A stretch of 64,000 bases of DNA from contig CM055736.1 of the NCBI GenBank assembly GCA_029465975.1, positions 5,705,482-5,769,481 of the forward strand, in the 5' to 3' direction. A program made the translations under genes and the position numbers. This DNA comes from Dallia pectoralis. Taxonomy: Eukaryota > Chordata > Actinopteri > Esociformes > Umbridae. This document shows, in pieces, positions 11,601 through 23,600 of the stretch (the first letter of the stretch is position 1; every line of letters begins with the position of its first letter). The notes under the pieces were generated by a model. That model was not told the origin of the DNA and searched no databases. It was given only the letters and a program-made list of their open reading frames with translations.

Positions 11601-14600
11601 CATTGTTTGTCATTGGGCTTAAGATTGAGATGAGCCTTTGCAGCTTCTGTTGACCAACCAACCTACCTTTTCACCACTAACACCGCAGTAGGCAAGTCAG
11701 TCTGTCATTCACTTACCCTCCATTACTCTCGACCTCACTGTTACTCTTTGTCAATGCTTTATTCCTCTGGCCATACAAGGGCCTTGTCCCCAGTGCAAGA
11801 CTCGCAAAATTAAGAATTTGAAACCTACTGCAGGTTATTCCGTACAATTGACCAAGCAATCTGAGAAATACTGGCGCAAACTCTTATGATGAAATGTATA
11901 CCTGCACAAGTAAGCAGAGCAGCGGTGGCATTCCTCTTCTGCGGTGTCTTCCCAGATTGCACCGGGACACCACAGCTGAGTGTGTAGCTGTTCTCTGAGT
12001 CTGTAGGGCAAATATGAAATGTAGCTATGCATACCAAAAAATACAAAAATAGGTGTCCATGTACCAGAAGAAGTGAGATAGGCAAGGTTCTCGTGGAGTA
12101 CAAAAATAGTTACAATAGTTTTATTTGTTTTATATAGCCTCACTATTCTTGGTATTTAAGAACGACAAATTACTGACAGATGAAATCCAGCCCAAATAAG
12201 CACACTCTTGCGCACCTAAATCTCGCTCACTTCCTGTTGAACCACACACAAGAGGCCAGACCAAATTGCATTGGTGACTTCAGACGTTATAAAGCTGAGA
12301 TGGTTATGGAAAAATTGAGTCATAACGTGCAACCACAGAAATTAAGAAATTCAGACATTCTCGAAAAAAGAATGTTTCTCTTTTTTCATTTTGAGAGCTA
12401 TCCATCACACCAATGTAGCCAAGTTAAACGGAAAACCGGTCCTCTCAAAGCACTCTTAAAATAAATATGGCATGTTCTGTTAAAAAAATATAATGCTAAG
12501 TCTGTGTTGAGCACATCTGCAGAAGAACCTGACTACCTATTTAGACAGCCAATTGCTTTATTCACATTAACTGCTGCAGGGGAGAAGAAGCAGACTTAAT
12601 CACTTACAGAGAAGAAATACTAAGACATATATCTGAAATAGCCCACTGAAGGGATTGTTTGGACAGTGATTAAGGTTAGTAGAGTTAGCTATCATTTGGC
12701 CGCTCATTTGAATACACTATCCATTGAAGAATCTCTTGACAGAAGAGTAGGTGTCACTTGACACGAAGCTGTGATGTATGGAACAAAATCTGTCTCACCA
12801 GATTCTGAAACTGAATTTCTAGCACTGAATTTGTTTGCATTGAATTTCTAGCACTGATTTTTTTTTGCATTGAAATAATGCATCTGATTTTTTTGCATTG
12901 AAATAAATCATCTCAATGATTTTTGCAGTAAAAATCTTTCTATCAAAAATAATTACATGCATGAAATTTCAGTGCAAAAATTTCAATATTAGAAATTCAA
13001 AATCAACATCCGGGATACCAAGGAAAAGCAATCAATAATGTCTCAACTCCAACCAACATCCAGCTATCAAGTTCCGGTGTTACGTTTTAACTGGTGATCA
13101 TGTTGACATTGCAGATGCGACGTGGGCGTGTCATTAGAAACTCTGGCTGGGAAGTTTAATGTAGTTGACCGTATCAATGTTCAAAATGATGCAAACGTCA
13201 ATAAATCGTTCAAATGTTCGTAATTTAATCGCATTTAGTCGCATCTGGGAATTGATTGCTTTTCCTTGGTATCCCGGATGTTGATCTTGAATTTCTAACA
13301 CAGAATTTTCTTGCACTGAAATTTCTTGCATGTAATTCCTTTTGTAGAAAGATTTTCACTGCAAAAATAATTCAGATGATTTATTTCAATGCAAAGAAAT
13401 TCAGATGCATTATTTCAATGCAAAAAAATTCTGTGCTAGAAATTCAGTTTCAGAATCTGGTGAGACAGATTTTCTTCCATAGTGATGATTGATCTGAGCC
13501 TCTAGATGGCAGCAAAATATACACTGTGGCTCTTGCCTAGTTGACCGTGGATATACAAATATACTGTGTATATAAAAGTCTACACACCAATATAACGTGA
13601 ACAAATCAATTGAAAAAACAAACAGAAATCTTTGAGGGTGGAAGAATCAAAACCTTACAATAACCAGGTTGCATAAGTGTGCACATCCTTAAACTTATAC
13701 TCTGTTAAAGAACCTTTTGATTTTATTACAGCACTAAGTCTTTTTGAGTCTATTAGCATGGCACATCTTGACTTGGCAATATTTGCCCACTCTTCTTTGC
13801 AAACACGCTCCAAATCTGTTAGATTGCGAAGACATCTCCTGTGCACTGCCCAGGTTCCAGCAAAAAAAGCCCCAAACCATGATGCTGTCACCACCATGCT
13901 TCACTGTGGGTATGATGTTCTTTAGTGATGTGCAGTGTTGTTTCTACACCAAAACAAACCTTTTGGAGTTATGGCCTTATGACCTTGGTCGACTGTGGGT
14001 GGAGCTTCACCCAGAGACAGTCTCCCATCCCAGCGAGCGCAAATTGAGATATGTTCAACTTTATGCTAATTGCCAGCGAGCAAGTTCGGCGATAACCAAT
14101 GGCAGGGTAGATGTTCTGCATCTAGAAGTCCTTGCTCGTTTTTTCAAGCTATCTAACTCACTAGTTAACAAAAGATATGGACGAGAGACTAATAATTCCG
14201 ATGTCCGGTTTTCCAATAATTTACAATGCATCTCTAACTTGGGTTGGGTGAGTGATATATGCAAAACGTAATACGAACTAAATCACTATTTGCACATTGA
14301 CACATCTTTGAGTTGGCATAAATGAAATAGTCACGTCCCACTCCGAGCTGGCGGTGTGCACACAAAAGAGAGCTCAGCTACAGCTCGCCAGAGATTGTGA
14401 TATTTTGAGCCGAGGTTGTTGGGGTGTGCATGTAAGGTTAGAAGTAGTTCAGGACTACAGCATTGGAATTGAACACATTGAACACATACATAATTGTTAA
14501 GAGGTTAAGGATTAAACCTAATGTCCATAAAAAATCCCACATCTGATATTGTGAATTAATGTTATTCACTCATCCAAAAATGTAACTTGTATCTCAAACA

Positions 14601-17600
14601 GTCAAAAATGCTTGTTATTTCTTTATTGATTATGATGTCGCACTCCTGAGAAAAAAAGCTGCTCAATAAGCAGTATAGAAGAGGATGAGTTGGTAGAGTT
14701 GTACTTAGATTGGACAGTTACAGGTCATTATTTAGAATAGTGCTTTTAATACACTCTAATTAGAGGCAAAGCCACTGCAAAATAGATTATCTTTGCTTTG
14801 AAACTTTGCTAAAAACATTTGTTTGGTTTTGCTAATTTCTACAGATGTAAAAGCTGCAGCCTTCGGATTTTTTGTTGTTTTGAGCATGTTTCGTATTTGA
14901 TGTTCAGTGTGTTAAATGTGTAATGTCACATGCTCAATACCTTTTAAATACGTTGTACAGTTTAACACATAAAACATGTGTTAATGTGTGTGAGTGGTAT
15001 TTCTGTTTATGAGCTGTGTACCTGCCAGGAAGAGAGCGTTGGAAGGGCAAGAGAGCGAGCAGACCTCCAACCCGCTTCGCTTGTCACAGTTGAGCTGGGC
15101 ACGTGGCGCTGGCTTCCCACTGGGAGAACAGTTCACCGCCTCTGAGGAGCACAGAGGGTAATGTCACCATGACAATCACAGATGACAGAAAGCACACATG
15201 CTGAAACAAGCATGCTTGAAGTCTAAAAAAACACACAGGTATGACACACCCAGAAGATGTTCAGGTGCTTACCGACACAGTCCTTCTTGTTCCAGTGGAG
15301 TTTCTGACCAGCCGGACACACACACTCGTAGCCTCCCTGCATGTTCACACAACCATGCTCACAGCTCCCATTGTTGATGCTGCACTCATCGATGTCTGAG
15401 AGGGAACCAAAACAGAGCACAGTGAGGTGAGTGTGTGCACAAAAAAAACATGCTTGCATATCATCACAACCCTCTGGGCTCTGCATCTGACTGGCTGTGC
15501 TGACTGCTGATGGAATGCCCCTCATACACTGCTATAGCATGTGTATTGTCAATCAGGTGAACTGGGGTCAAAGCACACAAACACATGTGTCAAATCCAGG
15601 TAGAACACAAGCAGGGACGTTCAGTCTTCCACTCTCTCTTCATTACTTCACTATCCATCCTTTACTCTCATGCCTTCATGTTCTCTGTATGTATCTGTCA
15701 TTGCCTGTTATTAGCTACCGGCCTGTCTAATGACGCTTTTCCACTACAAAGAACCAGCTCGACTCGACTTGGCCCGACTCGGCTCCGCTCGCTTTCGCTC
15801 CGTTCTCCATTGCAGATAGTACCTGCGGCAGGAAACTGCTGTGACGTAATCTCCTACGCGACGCGGCGACACACACTCGCTACCCACACACACATAAGAC
15901 AATGGAGGAAATCGAGTGTATGCTGTGTTTGATCCGCGAGATGTGGCTGTTTCTCACGGCGCATTCTTTCGGTTTGCCATAATATTCGTAATGGATAATA
16001 TGTACAGCTCTCACGCAATCTCTGGCCAAACTATTTAAAAAGGGTGGGATTACTCAGGATACTACATCTGGCGCGTGCAATGATGATGCAGTGAATAGTG
16101 ACGATTCTCTGACCAATCAGCAGTCTGCCGTGTTTTCACGTCACATTTTAGTATCGCCTCAGCGCGCTCAGAACCTCGCCTGAGGTGGTACCAAAAAAAG
16201 TACCTGGAAGCAGGTACAGGTCCAACTTTTACCCAGTGGAAAACCAAAAAAGCCGAGTCGAGTCGAGCTGAGGCGAGCTGGTTCTGTGTAGTGGAAAAGC
16301 GCCATAATACTTCCCCATGTCTTTTTAAGTGTGTTGGTGCATGCGTGTAGACACCTACCTCCACAATGTGTGAGGCCATACAAAGTGAATCCCTGCTGAC
16401 AGACACACTCGAAGCTGCCAGGGTAGTTGATGCAGGTGTGGTCGCATGTTCTCTCAAAGGAACACTCGTCAATATCTGGGAGAATGGAAAAACATGCTAA
16501 ATAACAACAGTGTTTCTAGAATAGCCCTGAATTACTTTAATGCATTATATTTTGACCAGGGCCCCAGGGAATAGGGTCCAATTTTAGGTGCAGCCATGGA
16601 TTAGTCAATGTATTCATCAAGAACTGATGCACACTAGAATCTGAAGGGTTGTTGTCAATTCTATTTCATTTCAAATAATCAAATTCCAAATGATCCACAT
16701 TAAAAGCCTAGGAGACAATTGGACCTCCTGAATTGAATGGAATTGAAGCAGATTAATCGTGACCCTGTGCTGCCAGAGTAGACTATTTTAAACAGGTTAT
16801 AGTTAAGACCGACCTTACAGGCTCCCCTAAAAGTATTGATAAGATGTTGTAAAAGGGAGTGACACTGAGAATGTACACAGAGGATGTGTTTAGGGTAGTA
16901 GTGGGCATTTTATTAGCATAAGGAGAAGGGTCAGGGGAGGGAAAAATCAGCCTCAAAAGACAAACCCCTTTCATGGGGAGGAAGCGTCAACCCTGGGGCA
17001 GCCTCTTGTGTGGTATTGGAAGAGAAGGGTGCTGAGGGTCGCTTGGAACCTTCCTTTTTAGTCTGTCTTCCACCGCTTATGTCTTGCATACTTCTCTGGT
17101 TCATCTTTTGTTGTTTTGACCTTAGTCTCGAGCTGCTCCCTGGGAGCCATCAAATACCTTGTCTGGCTCTGCTGGTTGCGCCGGGCCTCTCGTCCTGGCA
17201 CCCACGGCCGTGGCTCTGGGCCTTTTGTATGGTAGTTTCCACTTGTGTAGCATGCATAATAGCTGGCATAATGTCCCTCTGGGTTTCCAGAGGCATCGAT
17301 GTGGCACGGCCTCGTTGTGAGTTCTGGGCTTCTCTGTGGCTGCTGGGACTTTGAAATGACTTTGAGATGATTTAAGCATCTCCACGGCATCTGCCTAGTC
17401 CTCGCTGTAGCTGGACATCTCCAACACTCGGACACTATCCTCCCACAGGCCCTGAACAAATCCCTCATACTCTGTAGGCAGTAGAAAGGAGACACCACCG
17501 AACACAGCGGCTCCTTGTGTCTCCAGACCCGCATTCTCCACCAGTGTAATAGAGAGAGACACTCTGTGTTCCGGACACACAGGGTGTGTTTAGAACCCCG

Positions 17601-20600
17601 GTTGGCATTTTATTAACACAGAGAAGTGCAAATGTTAGAGTTAAGGGAGATATCAAAACTAAAGGTCAAACCCCCTTTTTGGGGACACAACTCGCGCCAC
17701 AACCTCTTGGCATATTGAGAGTCACTATGGGGTGTTGTTTTATGTACTTTGGATGGGTTGTAAACCTCGAATCTGCTTAGATATTTTTGCAGTGATAAAG
17801 TTTGTGTCACAATGCTGGTAGGAGGAAGCAAATGCAAAGCTTTCTTCGAACATGATTCTTGATTTGCTAAAACTTCACAAAACAAGAAAGCTCAGGACAG
17901 CAAACAATGAACCACAAAATGGCTGCTCACCTCTCAAATTATGTAGGCTCCCGAATCAGGGCAACCCAAAACAGCTACTACTAATTGGAGAGCCTACCAG
18001 TTGCACAGACCTGGCAGCCCTCTAGGGCCCACAAAATGAGCTAGAGTTCCATACCATTATCAAATATGAGTATGTGCGTGTGTTTGTTATGTGTTAAGGC
18101 CTTCAACGCTGCTTGGACACAAGGAAGATATAAGGCTGTGTGAAAAAACATAAAACAAGAAATCATAAACAAGAAAGAAATTATTAAAATTATTAAATAA
18201 GCCACTTCACCGATTTTGCATTTAGCTTTGTATCAGTAGACAAATGGTAGTATTTTCCAATGACCTTACTCCCACCCCTCAACTCCATCTGATAAGAGAG
18301 ATTTCTTGATATTAAGTCAGGAAAAAATCCTCCAATGACGTAAAATGATGATTTTTACGTCATTGGAGGATTTTTTTAAAGAGGCTATAAACTATAGACG
18401 CTACTTCCGCATTTTTTCAACCCGCCCATATGGGGTGGGGCCTCGTCACAGATTCTTAAAACAGTGTCAGCCAACTTGTAGCTAAGCTAACCCGATGTTG
18501 CTTGTTGTGGAGAAATGCGAGTTTTAGACTAAACACAATGGCAGAATGTAATTTTGAAGACGAAATGGAAGAAAGGGATTCATCAGATTCTGTTGCGCGA
18601 ATCTGATGTTCGTGGCTGCCTGTACGAGCCGCAATACAGCGAAAAACAGTTGCGGTTGACAGAGGAACAAGAGGCTGCTGCTGCAGAGGAGCGAAGCTTG
18701 CCTGGCGGTCATGAGGAAGAGCCCGTACAGAGTCGAGCTGGGGCGGACTGGGGGTGCCAGTGCTCTCGCTGTGCGCCTATGGACACAGATACAGTCCCGC
18801 TGCTGTTGCGAATTTCAGCGATGCCATTTTCTTCTTGAAGAAATAACTTAATCTGCATTAGAAACGGGACCGCCAGCATGCGTAATAGAGCACCCCAGCT
18901 TTGATCCACACGAGTTTTTTAAACTTATTTCAGGATTCCGAAGGTCAATTGTAAACGCCAGCCAAAGCCCGCAGGGACAAACGGACGCTTCAGTATAAGT
19001 GAGTATTTATTTGTTGTTCAAGTCAGTTAGCTGAGCTATCGGTTATATTTACATATATGCTAGCTAGCCTATTGTAGGTGCAAATAGCTTGCGTTGCTAA
19101 CGTTGTGCTAATTGTTTTCAGACAATATCGAACAGCCTACCGTCATTTCGTGGAATGGGTCCGGCAAGGAGAGAGACTGGGGAAAGGCTATATCGTCTTG
19201 TTTTGCCTGCCTGTGTTGTTCAGGACATCAGACAGAGATTTCCAGCTAGTGACGGACAATACTGTGGCTATCAAGAAACTGCTGAAGCTCTGGAAGAGCT
19301 ATGAGTGTGAAATTGTTTATATTATGTTTAAAAACAATAAAAGTTCAAAGTTTATAATGTATTACTTTGATTTACAAAAGAGTACAGGGAAATATGAAGA
19401 AATGTATATACTTTTATTAATTACAAATATTCTCGGAACTTGGGGTGGTTGATAGCCCGCAGCCACTGTTTGCACCGCTCTAAATGTTCAACAGGAAAAC
19501 GATGGAAACTAACTACATGTCCTTTCCTTGTGTTGGATGTACATACCGGTACAACGCAAGGCTAGTATTTAAATGACTTTATCAAGAAACTCGTCACGGA
19601 GACTCATGTTAACCGGTGTCTTCTGTTTTCAAGTCAATTAGTAGCTAGCCTTCCCTTCTGCCTGCCCTCTCGAGCCGGTAGGCGTGGCTTGGGAGTGGAC
19701 TCGTAGAGCAGCGAAACAAGTGCATTCTGGGATTTGGTGTATTTCATCCACATGAGCCAAAAACACATTTTAATCTTTTTCTCTGCCTAGAAGGCACCAA
19801 TTTAAAAAATTCTTTAACATTTCTACTACATAAGTGACCACGATAAGTGAGAAAAAATATGTTTTTTCGGTGAAGTTGCCCTTTAATAGAAAATAATAGA
19901 GAACACACGTCCCCTTATTCCTTAAGGACATTGAGAGGTTTGTAAAGATTCCAGACCAGTGGCCTGTTTGTGCACAGGTGATGCTTTGGACATTGTTCAT
20001 ATATGGGGGTATCAAGGAAGATCTCAATGTATTAGCTGACAATAGCTGACCTTAGAGCTGCCATAGGGAATTTGGATGAGCCTTCCTTCATGCATGTTTT
20101 TTATTACTTCCCTGTTCTTTTATCATCCTACATGCATGGGTTGATAACTGAGTCCAGTTGCTTACTGTGTGTCTGGAACAACATTTAACATTTAGCTTGC
20201 TTACATGGGCAGGAGTCTAAACACTTGAGTTACAGTAGTGTTACAGCATGCGCACACGTTCTTCCCCTTTTGTCTATAATCACAGTAACGTGTCGTTTAG
20301 ACTAGAGTGGGACTTACTAACAATACCACCACAAAAGAACTAAGCTATACACATGTGCAATACACAGGCATCTTCCATGGTTACAACAGAGACATTTTTT
20401 AGGGAAAACCGACAAGCTGATACAAGAGTCATTGTTCGATGTGACTCTCCACGGTTTTTCTAACACAAACACCAAATATTAAACTGCAGCTTATAAGAGT
20501 GCTCCATTCATCAGACCCAAACTCACTGTAAACCCTCGAGGCATTTGAACACCGGGCTGGTTAGATTTGGCATGCTTGAATAATTCAACTGTACATTACC

Positions 20601-23600
20601 ACAGCCATTTACCACTGGAATATCTTCAGAGAGGTGCGGCTGTACCTGCAAATCTTATACTATAAAGAAGGGATTGTTGTTGGCTTGGCTCATGTGTTGT
20701 TGGGACAGTGTGCATACCCAATGGAAGTGATTCATAAACACCTCAAACAGCCTGACTACTGCCTGTGTCTGTATTTCAGTTCTCAATGGTATGTTGTGAG
20801 ATTTCAAGATGTATCTAGTGGTTTTACTCGCCCAGAGTAAACTTGTGGTCACTATTTCTCCTGTGCAAGTTGAAGATGAGTGCGGATAGAATCTTGATAC
20901 TTAATGTCAGTCAAATGAACAAATATACAAAACTTCCCTAATACATATAGCTTTTGAGACTATGAATGTTCAACGATATTTTGGATGAACTAGATATTGG
21001 ATGATCTGTAAATAAGGATTAGCTGCGTTTTTTTGCGTTTGACAGGAGTTTGCAACTGTAGCGAGAAACCACTATTTAATGATACTGTGAGATACATAAA
21101 CATGATATCCAAGCATTTTGTCTGACTTTGGGTAACTTAAAATAACACTGAAATCTAAAATCTTAAACCTTAAAATGTAAACCTTTATCTTAAAATGTAT
21201 TTATTAATAAAGGTTTAATAAAAGCACTTTCCATTCTTCATTTCTATTAACTTTGTAGAGGTCCAGACAAAAATACTTTCGTTCCCTCCCTCCTCTCCTA
21301 CTCTTTCATGAAAAGTTTTATATAACCAATTTAACAGACATGTAGAATAAGTATCATGAGACAAATAACAGCTATCAGCAGATGGAACAAAGCACAATGT
21401 TGGACGCTAAATGCTTAGTTAGTCAATTATGTGATGGTTGGAACAATTGTGTGTGTTCCACCCATTACCACACACCCATAAGCTTTATTGGTGTGTGTGG
21501 AGTTGTGTAAACTGTAGGTCGGCAGCTTGTTTTGATGTTTAATATGACAGTGCTGTGAGTGCTTTTGGGTCAAGGACAAATGGTTAGATGTCCAAACCAT
21601 TGAATTGATTCAGTCTTTGAATCAGCAGTGTTTATCCTTTCCACAATACTCAGCACTCTCACAATCTCTGGCTCTGAGAAGCATCCACATAACATGGTGC
21701 TCCCACCATCCTGCTTTGCGGTAAGCATGATAATATCCATATGATGAGCTTTTTGCCAGACGTTGAGCTTGGCATTCTAGCCTAATAGTTTAATTTTGCT
21801 GTCATCAAACCAGATACACTTTTTCTGTATGCTCTCAGAGTCCTTCAGACAGCATTTTCATATACCTTTCATGTACTGTACTAGAATGAATGGCTTGGTC
21901 TGCATTGACCTGCGCTGTGAACATTAAGACCTTATGTTTGTGCCTTTGTAAATCTCATCTCATCTTCAACCGCTTATCCGGGGTCGGGTCGCGGGGGTAG
22001 CAGTTCTAGCAGGGGACCCCAAACTTCCCATTCCCAGGCAACATTAGCCAGCTCTTACTGGGGAATCCCGAGGCGTTCCCAGGCCAGTGTGGAGATATAA
22101 TCTCTCCACCTAGTCCTGGGTCTTCCCCGAGGTCTCCTCCCAGCTGGACGTGCCTGGAACACCTCTCTAGGGAGGCGCCCAGGTGGCATTCGTACAAGAT
22201 GCCCGAACCACCTCAACTGGCTCCTTTCTACGCAAAGGAGCAGCGGCTCTACTCCGAGTTCCTCTCAGATGACTGAGCTTCTCACCCTATCCCTAAGGGA
22301 GAGGCCAGCCACCTTTCTGAGAAAACCCATTTCGGCCGCTTGTACCCGCGATCTCGTTCTTTCGGTCATGACCCAGCTTTCATGACCATAGGTGAGGGTA
22401 AGAACAAAGATTGACCGGTAGATCGAGAGCTTTGCCTTCCGGCTCAGCTCTCTTTTCGTCACAACGGTGCGGTGAATCGAATGCAACACCGCCCCCGCTG
22501 CTCCGATCCTCCGACCAATCTCCCGCTCCATTGTTCCCTCACTCGCGAACAAGACCCCGAGGTACTTGAACTCCTTCACTTGGAGTAAGGACTCATTCCC
22601 TACCCGGAGTAGGCACTCCACCGGTTTCCTGCTGAGAGTCATGGCCTCAGATTTAGAGGTGCTAACCATCATCCCAGCCGCTTCACACTCGGCTGCGAAC
22701 CGATCCAGTGAGCGGAGGCCAACCCCCACCGGGAACGAATCCGACTTACTGACGAGAACACGGACACAGCTCATGCTTTGAGCGTACAGATATTGGATGG
22801 CCCTGAGAAGAGACCCCGTCACCCCATACTCCCGCAGCACCTCCCACAAAAGATCCCGGGGTACCCGGTCATTCGCCTTCTCCAGATCCACAAAACACAT
22901 GTAGACTGGATGGGAATACTCCCAGGCCCCCTCCAGGATCCTTGCGGGAGTAAAGAGCTGGTCCGTGGTTCCCCGGCCAGGACGAAAACCACATGGTTCC
23001 TCTTCAATCTGAGGTTCGACTATTGGCCGAACCCTCCTTTCCAGCACTTTTGAGTACACTTTACCAGGGAGGCTGAGGAGTGTGATACCTCTGTAATTGG
23101 CACACACTCTCTGGTCCCCCTTTTTGAAGAGGGGAACCACCACCCCGGTCTGCCACTCCTCTGGCACTGTCCCAGACTTCCATGCAATGTTGAAGAGGCG
23201 TGTCAACCAAGACAGCCCTTCCCCACCCAAAGCTTTTAGCATTTCTGGACGAATCTCATCAGTCCCTGGGGCTTTGCCACTGTGGAGTTGTTTGACTACC
23301 TCAGTGACTTCCCCCAGGGAAACTGACGATGACCCTCCATCAGCCTCCAGCTCTGCCTCTATACTAGAGGGCGTGTAGGTCGGATTCAGGAGCTCCTCAA
23401 AATGCTCTTTCCAGCGCCCGATCACATCATCAGTTGAGGTCAACAGTGGCCCATCCTTACTGTACACAGCTTGGATGGTTCCCCGTTTTCCCCTTCTGAG
23501 GTGCCGAACGGTTTTCCAGAAGCATTTTGGTGTCGACCGAAAGTCCTTCTCTATAGCTTCTCCAAACTTCTCCCACACCTGCTGCTTTGCCTCTGACACG

